From NCBI RefSeq assembly GCF_003369445.1, contig NZ_QRCU01000026.1, forward strand, positions 88,730-152,729: a DNA stretch of 64,000 nt. The letters are read 5' to 3'. Below the pieces are notes generated by a model. That model did not search any database, was not told the origin of the DNA, and worked only from the letters and a program-made list of their open reading frames with translations. This document shows, in pieces, positions 1-9,175 of the stretch. The number at the start of each line of letters is the position of its first letter. Position 1 is the stretch's first letter. The DNA comes from Arthrobacter silvisoli (GTDB taxonomy: Bacteria; Actinomycetota; Actinomycetes; Actinomycetales; Micrococcaceae). The position numbers and the translations under genes were made by a program.

Positions 1-735
1 TTTAACGCACATCGTATTGTCCTGGCCGTTTCGGCCGCCGCCGCACTGTCTGTTTCCGCCTGCGCGGCACCTGCACCCGCGCCGTCGTCAGCGCCGGTCC
101 ACAGCCAGACGCCCACACCGACACCCACGCCCACCGTCGCATTCAAGAAGTACACGAATGCCGAGCTGGCGGAGCTGTTCGAAAGTGTCGACAACGCCGA
201 AGGGTCACCGTTCGTCGCGATGCCGCCGGCGCAACTCGAGCAGGGAATTGCCGCGGCCAAGAAGATGCTCACGTCGATCAAAGTCACCCCGGCAGTGTGT
301 GGCGGAGCCGCCCTCACGGGCGGCTTCGAGGCAACCCAGGGGGCAAGCATGGCGGTTGCCACCTCGAGGCCGTCGGGCAGCGCCTCACCGGTCCAGACAG
401 TGAGCCTCGTCTCCGGCGTGGATCAGGCGAAGCTCGCGGCCCTCTATGCCAAGAACAAGGAACAGAGCAAGAAATGCGGTCACGTTGTCATTGAAGTGGC
501 GGGCCAGAAGGCGGAGTCTTCCGTCGTGGAGGTCCCTGTTGCCACGGCAACCCCGGGTTCCTTCGCCGTGAAGGCGACCAGTACCACGAGCATGGGCGTG
601 ATAACGCAAGTCATGGTGACGGCCATGAAGGGTGGCGTCGTGATCAATAGCATCTACGTCAGTGCCGGCAACATCGCCTTGGAGACAAAGCAGGCCGCCG
701 CCACCCTCGACGACATCGCGGCCCAAATCAAGTAG
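1..735 (+). CDS. Secreted lipoprotein, 5' end outside window
   Basis: The frame is open from base 1, so the start codon lies upstream of the window; 244 codons are visible. The visible N-terminus is a hydrophobic Ala-rich segment ending in the lipobox V-S-A-C, with the Cys at codon 21 (bases 61-63). This marks a signal-peptidase II lipoprotein anchored on the outer face of the cytoplasmic membrane. A Pro/Thr-rich linker (PTPTPTP) follows, then a domain of about 190 residues with two Cys (AVCGG and KKCGH) that could form a disulfide. The fold is reminiscent of the extracellular sensor-type lipoproteins of actinobacteria, but I do not recognise a family with certainty. It is convergent with the tetR gene and separated from it by 42 bp. 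Confidence 0.75.
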   Translation, partial: FNAHRIVLAVSAAAALSVSACAAPAPAPSSAPVHSQTPTPTPTPTVAFKKYTNAELAELFESVDNAEGSPFVAMPPAQLEQGIAAAKKMLTSIKVTPAVCGGAALTGGFEATQGASMAVATSRPSGSASPVQTVSLVSGVDQAKLAALYAKNKEQSKKCGHVVIEVAGQKAESSVVEVPVATATPGSFAVKATSTTSMGVITQVMVTAMKGGVVINSIYVSAGNIALETKQAAATLDDIAAQIK

Positions 736-777
736 GCGTCCGCCACCGCTGTCCCCACCCCGGACATCCTGCGCACC

Positions 778-1410
778 TTACGGACCTTCCAACGGCTCCG
801 CGAGGTAGTGCCGGATGTTCGGGGCAATCAGGCTAACGACGTCTTCCGGCTCGGCCGATGCCAGGGGCTCAAGCCGGACCACGTACCGTACCAGCATCAG
901 GCCCACCACCTGGGTGGCCACGAGGTTCCCGCGCAGGGCGCGTTCTTCCGGGGTACCCGGCAGCCCCGCCATGATGCGTTGCAGGATGGTGCGGGACACC
1001 AACTCGCGGAGCATCGCCGTCTTGGCCTTCGAACCGATGGTGCCGCGGAGGAACGCCACCAGGCTGTGCTGTGCGGGGCTTTCCCACAGCCGCAGCACGG
1101 CCCGCACGATTTCCTCCGCGCGTTGCCCGGGGTCGAGGGACTCGACGCCGGCAAGGACCTGAGCCGGATCGGCAGGAAGATCAACGCTGAGCGCGAAAAG
1201 CTCGTCCTTGCCCTTGAAGAAGTGGTGCACCAGGGCCGGATCCACTCCGGCTTCGCGGGCCACCTGGCGCATGCTGGTGCCGTCGAAACCGTGCTCGGCG
1301 AAGAGCCTGCGGGCGGTGGCGAGGATGAGCTCGCGCGAATCGTTGGTGCCGACGCGGCGGCCCCTGCGGGACGACGGCACGGGACCGCGCAGCGAGGGAA
1401 GCCCGCTCAT
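778..1410 (-). CDS. TetR/AcrR-family transcriptional repressor
   Basis: 210 residues, the usual TetR length. The N-terminal DNA-binding domain (about residues 24-70) contains the typical helix-turn-helix run with motifs ARRLFAEHGFDGTS, REAGVDPALVHHFFKGKDEL. The C-terminal two thirds is a divergent ligand-binding domain. It is the last gene of a leftward operon behind an ABC ATPase and permease, and its start overlaps the permease stop (ATGA, 1407-1410), so the three are translationally coupled. A perfect palindrome at 2961-2982 over the operon start is its probable operator, which would make the operon autoregulated and inducible by a transported compound. The ligand is unknown. Confidence 0.9.
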   Translation of the reverse strand: MSGLPSLRGPVPSSRRGRRVGTNDSRELILATARRLFAEHGFDGTSMRQVAREAGVDPALVHHFFKGKDELFALSVDLPADPAQVLAGVESLDPGQRAEEIVRAVLRLWESPAQHSLVAFLRGTIGSKAKTAMLRELVSRTILQRIMAGLPGTPEERALRGNLVATQVVGLMLVRYVVRLEPLASAEPEDVVSLIAPNIRHYLAEPLEGP

Positions 1411-2162
1411 CGGGTCTGCCGCCGAAGGGTCAGCGAGGCCAGCACCAGGACCCCGAGGACGATGATCCCTATGGTCGTCGCGTCATCCCACATCAGCCGG
1501 GTGGCCTCGCTGTTGGACGCAATCTCCTTCAACGCATCCACGGAGAACGTCAGAGGCAGCACGTTGGAGATGTTCTCCAGTACATCGTTCATCCGGTCCC
1601 GTGCCACGAACAGTCCGCAGAGCAGGATCTGCGGTACCACCACTACCGGCATGAACTGAACGGCTTGGAACTCGGTCCGTGCGAACGCCGAGCACAGCAG
1701 GCCCAAGGCCACTCCCAGGACGGCGTTGATGACGGCGATCATCACCACGTATCCCGGGCTGCCTTTGATGTCCAGGCCGAAGATCCAGTACGCCACCGCC
1801 GTCGCCACGAGCGACTGCAGCGCCGCCATGATCGAGAACGCGATCGCGTAGCCGAACAGCAGGTCCGCCTTGTGGATCGGCGTCGTCAGCAGGCGTTCCA
1901 GGGTCCCGGACGTCCGTTCCCGCAGCATGGTGATCGAGGTGACCAGGAACATCACCACGAAGGGGAAGATCGCCAGCATCATCAGGCCAACACGGTCGAA
2001 CGTCCGCGGCACCCCCGGCGGCAGGGTTTCGTTCTCGTAGAGGTAGTACACGGCGGTCAGCAGCAAGGCCGGGACCACCAGGATCATCGCGATGCTGCGG
2101 CGGTCGTGCCGGAGCTGGTCCAGGACCCGCCAGCTCGTCGCCAGCATCATGCGGGGATTCAT
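1407..2162 (-). CDS. ABC-2 type transporter permease
   Basis: 251 residues with about six hydrophobic membrane segments, the first around residues 24-42. It carries the ABC-2 family signature region MLRERTSGTLERLL followed by TTPIHKADLLFGY, typical of drug or lipid exporters of the DrrB/NodJ kind. It follows the ATPase gene with a one-base overlap and precedes the tetR gene with a 4-base overlap. It most likely forms an exporter with the ATPase encoded at 2162-2944. Substrate cannot be read from the sequence; drug, lipid or bacteriocin-type compounds are possible. Confidence 0.9.
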   Translation of the reverse strand: MNPRMMLATSWRVLDQLRHDRRSIAMILVVPALLLTAVYYLYENETLPPGVPRTFDRVGLMMLAIFPFVVMFLVTSITMLRERTSGTLERLLTTPIHKADLLFGYAIAFSIMAALQSLVATAVAYWIFGLDIKGSPGYVVMIAVINAVLGVALGLLCSAFARTEFQAVQFMPVVVVPQILLCGLFVARDRMNDVLENISNVLPLTFSVDALKEIASNSEATRLMWDDATTIGIIVLGVLVLASLTLRRQTR

Positions 2163-2944
2163 CAGGCCACCTGGCTTTCATTGCGGTCAGTTGGGGAGGC
2201 TGCCCGTTCGGCGTCCCGGATCAGCTGCAGAAAGGCCAGTTCGAGGTCGGCGCTGCGCCCGCGTTCGCCCAGCTCTGCCGGGGTGAGGCTGGCCATCAGC
2301 AGTCCCTCGCGCAGCAGCAGCAGGGAGGAACAGTGCGAGGCCTCCTCCATCACGTGGCTGGAAACCAGCAGTGTGGTTCCGGCGTCCGCCATCGCGGCGA
2401 AACGCTCCCAGAGCTCGGCGCGCAGCACCGGGTCCAGGCCCACGGTGGGTTCATCCAGGACCAGCAGCCTGGGACGTGCGACAAGGGCTGAGGCCAGGGA
2501 CACGCGGCTCAACTGGCCACCCGAGAGGTCGACGGTCCGTTGCCGGGCGAAGTCCTTGAGCCCGACGGCGTCGATCGCCTCGGCGGCGTCGGCCGCCGTC
2601 GCGCCGTGCATCGCGCCGAAGTAGCGGACGTTCGCTTCGACGCTGAGGTCCGGATACACGCTGGGGGACTGGGCGACATAGCCGACGTCGTGCCGCAGGG
2701 CGGCGGTGCCGGCGGGCTGGCCCAGCACGGTGACGGACCCGGCGGAGAGCCGCTGCGCCCCCACAATGGCCCGCATGAGCGTCGTTTTGCCGCTGCCCGA
2801 GGGGCCCAGCAGGCCTGTGATCCGCCCGGCACCGATGGTGAAATCCAGGCCCCGCAGGATCCTGGTCCGGCCGCGGTTGACGTGGACTCCGCTGGCCTCG
2901 ACGGCCGGAGCAACGCCTGCTGGTTCTGCGACGTGCCGGTTCAT
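2162..2944 (-). CDS. ABC transporter ATP-binding protein
   Basis: 260 residues from the start chosen here. Walker A GPSGSGKT (about residues 47-54), Q-loop YVAQSP, signature LSGGQLSR and Walker B LLVLDEPTVGLD are all present, so it should hydrolyse ATP. An in-frame ATG eight codons upstream (2968) lies inside the palindromic operator and has no ribosome site, whereas ATG 2944 is preceded by GGAGGT at a spacing of 4 bases; I therefore prefer 2944. First gene of the exporter operon with the permease and TetR regulator downstream. The -10 candidate TACCTT lies at 2983-2988 on the minus strand. Confidence 0.92.
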   Translation of the reverse strand: MNRHVAEPAGVAPAVEASGVHVNRGRTRILRGLDFTIGAGRITGLLGPSGSGKTTLMRAIVGAQRLSAGSVTVLGQPAGTAALRHDVGYVAQSPSVYPDLSVEANVRYFGAMHGATAADAAEAIDAVGLKDFARQRTVDLSGGQLSRVSLASALVARPRLLVLDEPTVGLDPVLRAELWERFAAMADAGTTLLVSSHVMEEASHCSSLLLLREGLLMASLTPAELGERGRSADLELAFLQLIRDAERAASPTDRNESQVA

Positions 2945-2960
2945 GGCGACCTCCGGAAAA

Positions 2961-2982
2961 GAATTCATCAGCTGATGAATTC
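2961..2982. promoter_or_regulatory. 22-bp perfect palindrome, probable TetR operator
   Basis: Eleven-base half-site GAATTCATCAG followed directly by its exact reverse complement. It sits between the -10 candidate (2983-2988, minus strand) and the GGAGGT ribosome site of the ABC ATPase, so it covers the expected transcription start. Size and symmetry fit a TetR dimer site; the TetR protein is encoded at the end of the same operon. Confidence 0.8.
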
Positions 2983-3137
2983 AAGGTAGACCCGCCGCTT
3001 TCCACGGTCAATGGACCGCTGTGCGCCTTCTGTACCGCAGCCCGGGCGTTGGCGGTCGGCAAAGACGCGGGCGGCCAGCCGGTAGATTAGTAGTCAGTAG
3101 TTTTTGCCACCCCTTGCCACAGAAACGGATTTTGCCC

Positions 3138-4949
3138 GTGGTCGTTCGCCTGTCCCAGCTTTTCCTGCGCACCTTGCGTGAAGATCCCGTCGACGCCGAG
3201 GTCGCCAGCCACAAGCTGCTGGTCCGGGCGGGCTACATCCGCCGTGCCGCTCCGGGTATCTATACCTGGCTGCCGCTGGGCCTGAGTGTGCTGCGCAAGG
3301 TGGAACGGATCATCCGCGAGGAAATGACCGCGATCGGCGCCCAGGAAGTCCACTTCCCGGCCCTGCTGCCCAAGGAACCGTACGAGGCCACCAACCGCTG
3401 GACCGAGTACGGCGACGGCATCTTCCGGCTCAAGGACCGCAAGCAGGCCGACTACCTGCTCGCCCCCACGCACGAGGAAGTGTTCACCCTCCTGGTCAAG
3501 GACCTGTACTCCTCGTACAAGGACCTGCCCCTGAGCATCTACCAGATCCAGAACAAGTACCGCGACGAAGCCCGTCCCCGCGCCGGCCTCCTCCGCGGCC
3601 GCGAGTTCATCATGAAGGACTCCTACTCCTTCGACGTGGACGACGCCGGCCTGGACGCCAGCTACGCAGCGCACCGCGCCGCCTACCTGAAGATCTTCGA
3701 ACGCTTGGGCCTCGAAGTCATCCCGGTCACCGCCACCGCCGGTGCCATGGGCGGGTCCAAGAGCGAGGAATTCCTGCACCCCACCGAGATCGGCGAGGAT
3801 ACCTTTGTCCGCTCCGCCGGCGGTTACGCGGCCAACGTCGAAGCCGTCACCACTGTGGCGCCCGAGGCCATCGACTTCAGCAACGCTCCCGCAGCCCGCG
3901 TCCTGGACACCCCGGACACCCCGACGATCGAAACCCTGGTCGCCGCGTCGAACGAGCTCGCCCCCCGCAGCGAGGCCGAGGGCGGCGAATGGACTGCCGC
4001 GGACACCCTCAAGAACGTCGTCCTCGCCGTGACCCTGCCCACCGGAGAGCGCCAGATCGTCGTCATCGGCGTCCCCGGCGACCGCGCCGTGGACCTCAAG
4101 CGCGTCGAAGCCAACATCGGGGCCTTCCTCCCGGTCGCGGGCGAGATCGGCCTGGAAGCGGCCAACGAAGAGGACCTCAAGAAGAACCCGGCCCTCGTCA
4201 AGGGCTACATCGGCCCCGGCCTGTCCCTGGACGAGCCCGTCCTCGGACTCGAAGGCAGCTCCAAGCTGCTCTTCCTCGTGGACCCGCGGATCGTGTCCGG
4301 CAGCAGCTGGGTCACGGGAGCCAACCTGGACGGCAAGCACGTTTTCGGCCTCGTCGCAGGACGCGACTTCGGCTGGGACGGCGTCATCGAGGCCACCGAA
4401 GTGCGCGAAGGCGACCTGGCCCCGGATGGCAGCGGTCCCCTGGAACTGGCCCGCGGCATCGAGATGGGCCACATCTTCCAGCTCGGCCGCAAGTACGCCG
4501 AAGCCCTGGACCTGAAGGTCCTGGACCAGAACGGCAAGCAGGTCGTGGTGACCATGGGCTCCTACGGCGTCGGTGTCACCCGCGCCGTGGCGGCCCTGGC
4601 CGAATCCAACAACGACGACCGCGGCCTCATCTGGCCCCGCTCGGTGGCGCCCGCGGACGTCCACGTCGTTGCCGTCGGCCGCGGCGAGGAAATCTTCGCC
4701 GCCGCGGAGAAGCTCTCGGCCGAACTCGAGGCCGCCGGCCTGGAGGTCATCTACGACGACCGCCCGAAGGTTTCCCCCGGCGTGAAGTTCGGCGATGCCG
4801 AGCTGCTGGGCGTGCCCACCATCCTGGCTGTCGGCAAGGGCCTGGCGAACGGCGTGGTGGAAATCAAGGACCGCCGCAGCGGCGAGGCCGAGGACGTCGC
4901 CGTCGAAAAGGCCGTGGACTACGTGGTCAACGCCGTACGCCAGAAGTGA
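3138..4949 (+). CDS. proS: Prolyl-tRNA synthetase
   Basis: Charges tRNA-Pro in the cytoplasm. 603 residues from GTG 3138, matching the bacterial-type enzyme with an inserted editing domain (roughly residues 230-390). Class II motifs are visible: motif 1 around [14 protein letters not shown], motif 2 [18 protein letters not shown], motif 3 [14 protein letters not shown], then a C-terminal anticodon-binding domain. The frame stays open upstream to 3021, but homologous proteins begin at [14 protein letters not shown], which fixes the start at GTG 3138 (TTG 3132 is an alternative). No strong ribosome site is visible. The last bases overlap the next gene's GTG (GTGA). Confidence 0.97.
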   Translation: MVVRLSQLFLRTLREDPVDAEVASHKLLVRAGYIRRAAPGIYTWLPLGLSVLRKVERIIREEMTAIGAQEVHFPALLPKEPYEATNRWTEYGDGIFRLKDRKQADYLLAPTHEEVFTLLVKDLYSSYKDLPLSIYQIQNKYRDEARPRAGLLRGREFIMKDSYSFDVDDAGLDASYAAHRAAYLKIFERLGLEVIPVTATAGAMGGSKSEEFLHPTEIGEDTFVRSAGGYAANVEAVTTVAPEAIDFSNAPAARVLDTPDTPTIETLVAASNELAPRSEAEGGEWTAADTLKNVVLAVTLPTGERQIVVIGVPGDRAVDLKRVEANIGAFLPVAGEIGLEAANEEDLKKNPALVKGYIGPGLSLDEPVLGLEGSSKLLFLVDPRIVSGSSWVTGANLDGKHVFGLVAGRDFGWDGVIEATEVREGDLAPDGSGPLELARGIEMGHIFQLGRKYAEALDLKVLDQNGKQVVVTMGSYGVGVTRAVAALAESNNDDRGLIWPRSVAPADVHVVAVGRGEEIFAAAEKLSAELEAAGLEVIYDDRPKVSPGVKFGDAELLGVPTILAVGKGLANGVVEIKDRRSGEAEDVAVEKAVDYVVNAVRQK

Positions 4950-5737
4950 TTTCCGGCTTCGAATCGATCGAGGCCGCCACGCTCGTCATGATTGTGGTGG
5001 CCGGCTTCGCCGCCGGATGGGTTGACGCCGTGGTGGGTGGCGGGGGACTGATCCAGCTCCCCGCCCTCCTCCTGGTCCCGGGGATTACTCCGGTCCAGGC
5101 GCTGGCCACCAACAAAATGGGCTCCATCTTCGGCACCGCCACGAGCGCCACCACCTATTACCGCAGGGTGGGCCCGGACCTCAAGACGGCCGTGCCGATG
5201 GCCGTGATCGCCCTCGCCGGAAGCTTCGGCGGGGCGCTGCTCGCGGCCAACCTGCCCGCCGCAGTGTTCAAGCCGATCATCGTGGTGGCGCTGGTTGTCG
5301 TCGCGCTGTTCACGGCGCTGCGGCCCGACGCGGGCGAGCTTACCGCCCTCCGGCACGACGGCCACAGGCATTACGTGGTGGCGTGCCTGATCGGGGCGGT
5401 GATCGGCTTCTACGACGGGCTGATCGGCCCCGGAACCGGCTCCTTCCTGGTGATCGCACTCGTCTCCGCGATGGGCTACGCCTTCCTCGAAGCCAGTGCC
5501 AAGGCCAAGATCGTCAACATGGCCACCAACGCCGGCGCGCTGCTGTTCTTCCTGCCGCACGGCTCCCTGTTGTGGGGCGTCGGCCTGCTCCTGGGTGCGG
5601 CCAACATGGCCGGCGGCTACCTTGGCGCCCGGACCGCGGTGAAGAAGGGCAGCAGTTTCGTCCGCGTGGTCTTCCTGCTGGTAGTGGCCGCCCTGATCAT
5701 CAAGCTCAGCATCGACGTCTGGCAGGACCTGGCCTAG
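4946..5737 (+). CDS. TSUP-family (TauE/SafE-like) membrane permease
   Basis: 263 residues, highly hydrophobic with about eight membrane segments. The N-terminal repeat contains the family hallmark [19 protein letters not shown] and [11 protein letters not shown]; the second half has the matching [15 protein letters not shown] and [15 protein letters not shown]. Such proteins export or import sulfite, sulfonates or small organic anions. GTG 4946 overlaps the proS stop by four bases (GTGA), so it is translationally coupled to proS; no functional link to tRNA charging is implied. Substrate unknown. Confidence 0.9.
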   Translation: MISGFESIEAATLVMIVVAGFAAGWVDAVVGGGGLIQLPALLLVPGITPVQALATNKMGSIFGTATSATTYYRRVGPDLKTAVPMAVIALAGSFGGALLAANLPAAVFKPIIVVALVVVALFTALRPDAGELTALRHDGHRHYVVACLIGAVIGFYDGLIGPGTGSFLVIALVSAMGYAFLEASAKAKIVNMATNAGALLFFLPHGSLLWGVGLLLGAANMAGGYLGARTAVKKGSSFVRVVFLLVVAALIIKLSIDVWQDLA

Positions 5738-5742
5738 GGCCG

Positions 5743-6465
5743 CTACCGGGCCCCGGTGGCATCCGCGGTCTGCTCGACGGCGGCGAGGATGGCCGCGCCG
5801 AGCTCTGCCGGACGGGTGAACTGCGGCCAGTGGCCGGTGGGCAGGTCCACGTATTCCACGTCCTTCATGCGGGCGAGCTCGGCGGTGAACGGCGAACCGG
5901 CCGCCATCCATTCGTGGAGCATGGCGGAGGGGAACTCACAGACGATGACCGTGGCCGGGACGTTGTACCGCCGCTCATCCTGCAGGTGCTGCTTGTCGCA
6001 GGCCACGCCCTTGGGCTGCGGAATGGCGCGGTTACGGAACATCCCGCGGAGCCCTGCGTCCATATCCACCAGGTCGGCGTCGTCGAACAGATCCCACGGC
6101 GGCAGCGGGATCCCGTCGCCTTCAGCGGGCAGTTCGTCGTTGATGACGCCGCCCTCGCCGAGTGGTCCGCTGTCAACGTAGATCGCCCGGGCCACCCGCT
6201 CCGGGCGGGCATCGAGTACTCCGTGGATGATTGCTCCGCCGCCCGAATGGCCCACCAGCACCACCGGACCATCCGCCATGTCTACAACAGCAGTCACCGC
6301 GTCGATATGGTCCCGCAGGCCGATTCCGGCACGCGGGGCATCAACCGACTCAAGGCCCGGCAAGGTCAGCGGCGTGACCCTGTGGCCGGCGTCGACGAGC
6401 GGAGGGGTCACCTCCGACCAGGACGAGGCATCCAACCAGAACCCGGGAACAAGGATGATTTCCAT
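5743..6465 (-). CDS. Alpha/beta-fold hydrolase
   Basis: 240 residues. The N-terminus MEIILVPGFWLDASSW and the nucleophile elbow GHSGGG (Ser about residue 74) mark an alpha/beta hydrolase; the likely catalytic His lies in LPTGHWPQFTRP near the C-terminus. It resembles the esterase/RsbQ-like group often annotated as alpha/beta hydrolase without known substrate. Its ATG (6465) sits 7 bases after a minus-strand TAGGGT (6473-6478), which suggests a leaderless transcript. It is divergent from the PLP enzyme at 6538 and convergent with the TSUP gene. Confidence 0.88.
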   Translation of the reverse strand: MEIILVPGFWLDASSWSEVTPPLVDAGHRVTPLTLPGLESVDAPRAGIGLRDHIDAVTAVVDMADGPVVLVGHSGGGAIIHGVLDARPERVARAIYVDSGPLGEGGVINDELPAEGDGIPLPPWDLFDDADLVDMDAGLRGMFRNRAIPQPKGVACDKQHLQDERRYNVPATVIVCEFPSAMLHEWMAAGSPFTAELARMKDVEYVDLPTGHWPQFTRPAELGAAILAAVEQTADATGAR

Positions 6466-6537
6466 GGTCCGTACCCTACGACGGGCCACTGACAGGAAGC
6501 CATGTTTTCCCGTAGCGCACAGGCGTAGCATGCTCCC

Positions 6538-7932
6538 ATGTGGGCCGATTCCGGTGAATATGAGCGGGTCCTCGGGCGCGCGGCGGAGCACGCCAAGGCG
6601 TGGTTGGAAGCGTTGCCGGCGCGGCAGGTCAGGCCCTCGGCGACGGCCGAGCAGATCAGTTCCGTGTTTGGCGGGCCGCTGCCGGCCGAGGGAATGGACC
6701 CGGAAAAGCTCGTCGACTTCCTGGCACGGAACGCCGAACCCGGACTCATGGCCATGCAGTCCGGCCGCTTCTTCGGCTGGGTGATCGGCGGTACGCTGCC
6801 CTCGGCCATGGCCGCCGACTGGCTCGTCTCCGCGTGGGACCAGAACACCGGGCTGCGCTTTGCCACGCCCGCGACGGCGGGAATCGAGCACGCCGCAGGC
6901 CAGTGGCTGCTGGAACTCCTGGGCCTCCCGGAGGGGTCCGACGTCGGCTTCACCACCGGAGCAAGCATGGCCAACTTCACCGCCTTGGCGGCGGCCCGCT
7001 GGCGTCAGCTGGAGTCCGCCGGCTGGGATGTGAACGCCAAGGGCCTCAACGGTGCCCCGGCGTTGCGGGTCCTGGCCGGGGCCGAACGCCACGAGAGCTT
7101 GGACATGGCGCTGCGTTTCCTCGGCCTCGGCGCGCCTGAAGTGGTGCCCGCAGACGCCCAGGGCCGAATCGAGGCTCCTGCACTGCGCCGCGCGCTCGAG
7201 GCCGGCAGTGATCCCGCGATCGTGTGCCTGCAGGCCGGGAACCTCCATTCAGGCGCCTTCGATCCCTTCGGCGAAGCAATCGCCGCAGCGAAGGAACACG
7301 ACGCGTGGGTCCACGTTGACGGTGCCTTCGGGCTCTGGGCAGCCGCGGTGCCGGAACTGCGGGACCTGTGGGACGGGGTGGCCTTGGCCGATTCCTGGGG
7401 GACCGACGCCCACAAGACCCTGAACGCGCCCTACGACGCCGGCATCGTGGTGGTGCGCGACGTCGCCGCCCTGCGCCCCGCCATCGGCATGCACGCCGAG
7501 TACCTGCCGCAGGACAGCCACGGGCCAGGAGACCCGATGGAAAAGTCGCCGGAGTTGTCGCGCCGTGCACGCGGGGTTCCGGTCTGGGCCGCGTTGCGTT
7601 CCTTGGGGGCCGACGGCGTCCGTGCCCTGGTTGCCGGACGCGCGGCTTGTGCGGCCGAGCTGGCAGCCCGGCTTGCCGGCGTGCCCGGCGTCGAGGTGCT
7701 CAACGATGTCGTCTACACGCAACTGTCGCTGGCCTTCGGAGACGACGTCCGCACCCGGGCCGTGACCGACTACATCATGGCTGACGGCAGGGTGTGGATG
7801 TCCGGTTCCCGCTGGCACGGCAGGGACATCCTCAGGGTCTCGGTCAGCAACTGGTCCACCGACAGCAGCGACCTGGACATTGCCGTCGAGACGATCAGGG
7901 ACGCGCTGGCCGCGACGGCCGCGACGGCTTAG
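6538..7932 (+). CDS. PLP-dependent decarboxylase/aminotransferase (group II decarboxylase family)
   Basis: 464 residues, fold type I. The Schiff-base lysine is in WGTDAHKTLNAPYD (Lys293); the upstream HVDGAFGLWAA supplies the conserved Asp that binds the pyridine nitrogen, and TTGASMANFTALAAAR binds the phosphate. Related to the aromatic amino acid, glutamate and cysteine-sulfinate decarboxylase group; substrate cannot be assigned from sequence. TAGCAT at 6526-6531 lies six bases before the ATG, so it is likely leaderless. Divergent partner of the alpha/beta hydrolase; the two -10 elements share a 72-bp intergenic region. Confidence 0.9.
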   Translation: MWADSGEYERVLGRAAEHAKAWLEALPARQVRPSATAEQISSVFGGPLPAEGMDPEKLVDFLARNAEPGLMAMQSGRFFGWVIGGTLPSAMAADWLVSAWDQNTGLRFATPATAGIEHAAGQWLLELLGLPEGSDVGFTTGASMANFTALAAARWRQLESAGWDVNAKGLNGAPALRVLAGAERHESLDMALRFLGLGAPEVVPADAQGRIEAPALRRALEAGSDPAIVCLQAGNLHSGAFDPFGEAIAAAKEHDAWVHVDGAFGLWAAAVPELRDLWDGVALADSWGTDAHKTLNAPYDAGIVVVRDVAALRPAIGMHAEYLPQDSHGPGDPMEKSPELSRRARGVPVWAALRSLGADGVRALVAGRAACAAELAARLAGVPGVEVLNDVVYTQLSLAFGDDVRTRAVTDYIMADGRVWMSGSRWHGRDILRVSVSNWSTDSSDLDIAVETIRDALAATAATA

Positions 7933-7970
7933 CCTGCGACTGCCTGCGACCGCTGGCCCGCGGGGCGCGG

Positions 7971-8990
7971 TTAGCTGAGGGCGGCGCCGCCCGGAGCCGG
8001 CAGTTCATGGGCGGCGGGCAGGCCATCCAGGGTCCGCCCGGCCAAAGTGCTGGCAACCCACAGGGAGCGGGCCAGATCGCCTTCGTGCCCGGGCTTCGCG
8101 GCGTACCACAGCGCGTTTTCCACTTCCCGGGTGAGGCTCCATTGCCGCGCCGTTTCCGGGTCCAGTCCCGCCGCGTGGCTGAAGTCATTGCAGCGCTCGA
8201 GCAGCGCCAGTTCGGGTGAGGACTGCGGGAGCTCGGCGATCCGGTTCCACAGCACGGGGGCCACACCGAACTCGGCTTCGCCGATCACCGGTTGCGGGTC
8301 GATGGCGCGGTAGCTGCCGCCGTCGGGAAGACCAGATCCGGGAAGCGGCAGGACGTTCATGAAATGGAGGTCGGCGTGGACCAGGACGTCCTTGCCGGCC
8401 CGCCGGCCTACGGCGCCGCGGGTCTGGCACACTTCGAGGGCCGCTTCCAGGAGCCAGCGGGGGAACGGCCTGCCAAGCTGTTCCCAGTCGGCCGGAAGCT
8501 CATCGCTCCAGCGTTCGGCCTTGGCCGCCGCGTGCTCGAACGCTTCCCAGCCCGGGCCGCCGCCGGCGTCGATGCTGAGCTGCCGCATCACCGTTCCCCA
8601 GGCATCGCGGGCGTGGTCCAGCGGGGCATCCTGCAGCCAGCGGCCGGCGTCGAGCCGTTCGAGGAGCATGGAACAGGTGGCTTGGTCGGCTTCGAGCAGA
8701 CGCACCGCGCCGCGCCCGTCCCACAGCATGAGCGCAAGGCTTTCGGGCAAGGCTTCGGGGTGGGGAAACGCGACCTTGAGCACGGCGGCCTGCCCGTCCC
8801 GCAGCACCGGAACCACGATTCCGCCGTGGCCGTTCCAAGGCTCCGCACCGACGGGGAGGTCGAGGGTGAGGTTCCAGCGCTCCAAGCCCGCAGCGAGGTG
8901 GCCGGGGAGCGCAGCCAGCCACGCCCTGCCCTCCGCGGTACGCGAATAGCGGGCCCGCAGATCGGCCGGCACCGGAATAACGCTGCTCAT
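7971..8990 (-). CDS. Aminoglycoside/streptomycin phosphotransferase-family kinase
   Basis: 339 residues. The catalytic loop HADLHFMNVL (His205, Asp207) and the downstream AIDPQP metal-binding segment match the APH(6)/streptomycin 6-kinase family (protein-kinase-like fold). The N-terminal lobe has the GIVVPVLRDGQAAVLKV strand pair with the ATP-binding lysine. Family members inactivate aminoglycosides, but many chromosomal copies in soil actinobacteria have unproven substrates, so resistance is only a possibility. Minus-strand TAGGCT (8998-9003) lies 7 bases before the ATG, pointing to a leaderless start. Confidence 0.88.
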   Translation of the reverse strand: MSSVIPVPADLRARYSRTAEGRAWLAALPGHLAAGLERWNLTLDLPVGAEPWNGHGGIVVPVLRDGQAAVLKVAFPHPEALPESLALMLWDGRGAVRLLEADQATCSMLLERLDAGRWLQDAPLDHARDAWGTVMRQLSIDAGGGPGWEAFEHAAAKAERWSDELPADWEQLGRPFPRWLLEAALEVCQTRGAVGRRAGKDVLVHADLHFMNVLPLPGSGLPDGGSYRAIDPQPVIGEAEFGVAPVLWNRIAELPQSSPELALLERCNDFSHAAGLDPETARQWSLTREVENALWYAAKPGHEGDLARSLWVASTLAGRTLDGLPAAHELPAPGGAALS

Positions 8991-9043
8991 ACCCGTCAGC
9001 CTATCCCCACGGTCCCCTTGCTTGGTTCCCCGGCCAGGGAACC

Positions 9044-9072
9044 CGGGCGGGCCTGCGTACTCCGCCCGCCCG
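9044..9072 (-). terminator. Possible terminator after the VIT1-type gene
   Basis: Inverted repeat CGGGCGGG / CCCGCCCG with a 13-base loop, about 100 bp downstream of the VIT1-type gene on the minus strand. No T-run follows, so rho-independent action is uncertain. Confidence 0.35.
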
Positions 9073-9175
9073 TTTGCCACCCGCGGTCGCTTTCCAGCTG
9101 CCGGCATTCCGACCGGAAACGGCAATCAGGTGCAGGGATGCAGCAGGTGCCGGGGACACTGGCCCCAGCACCACC

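Noticed and set aside
2945..2968. Upstream ATG for the ABC ATPase
   Set aside because: Lies within the palindromic operator and has no ribosome site; ATG 2944 has GGAGGT.
3087..4664. Long minus-strand ORF opposite proS
   Set aside because: Same codon-bias artefact; no domain, start or ribosome site.
3989..5737. Large fused ORF covering the end of proS and the TSUP gene
   Set aside because: The first two thirds is an Arg/Pro-rich shadow of proS; the real protein starts at GTG 4946.
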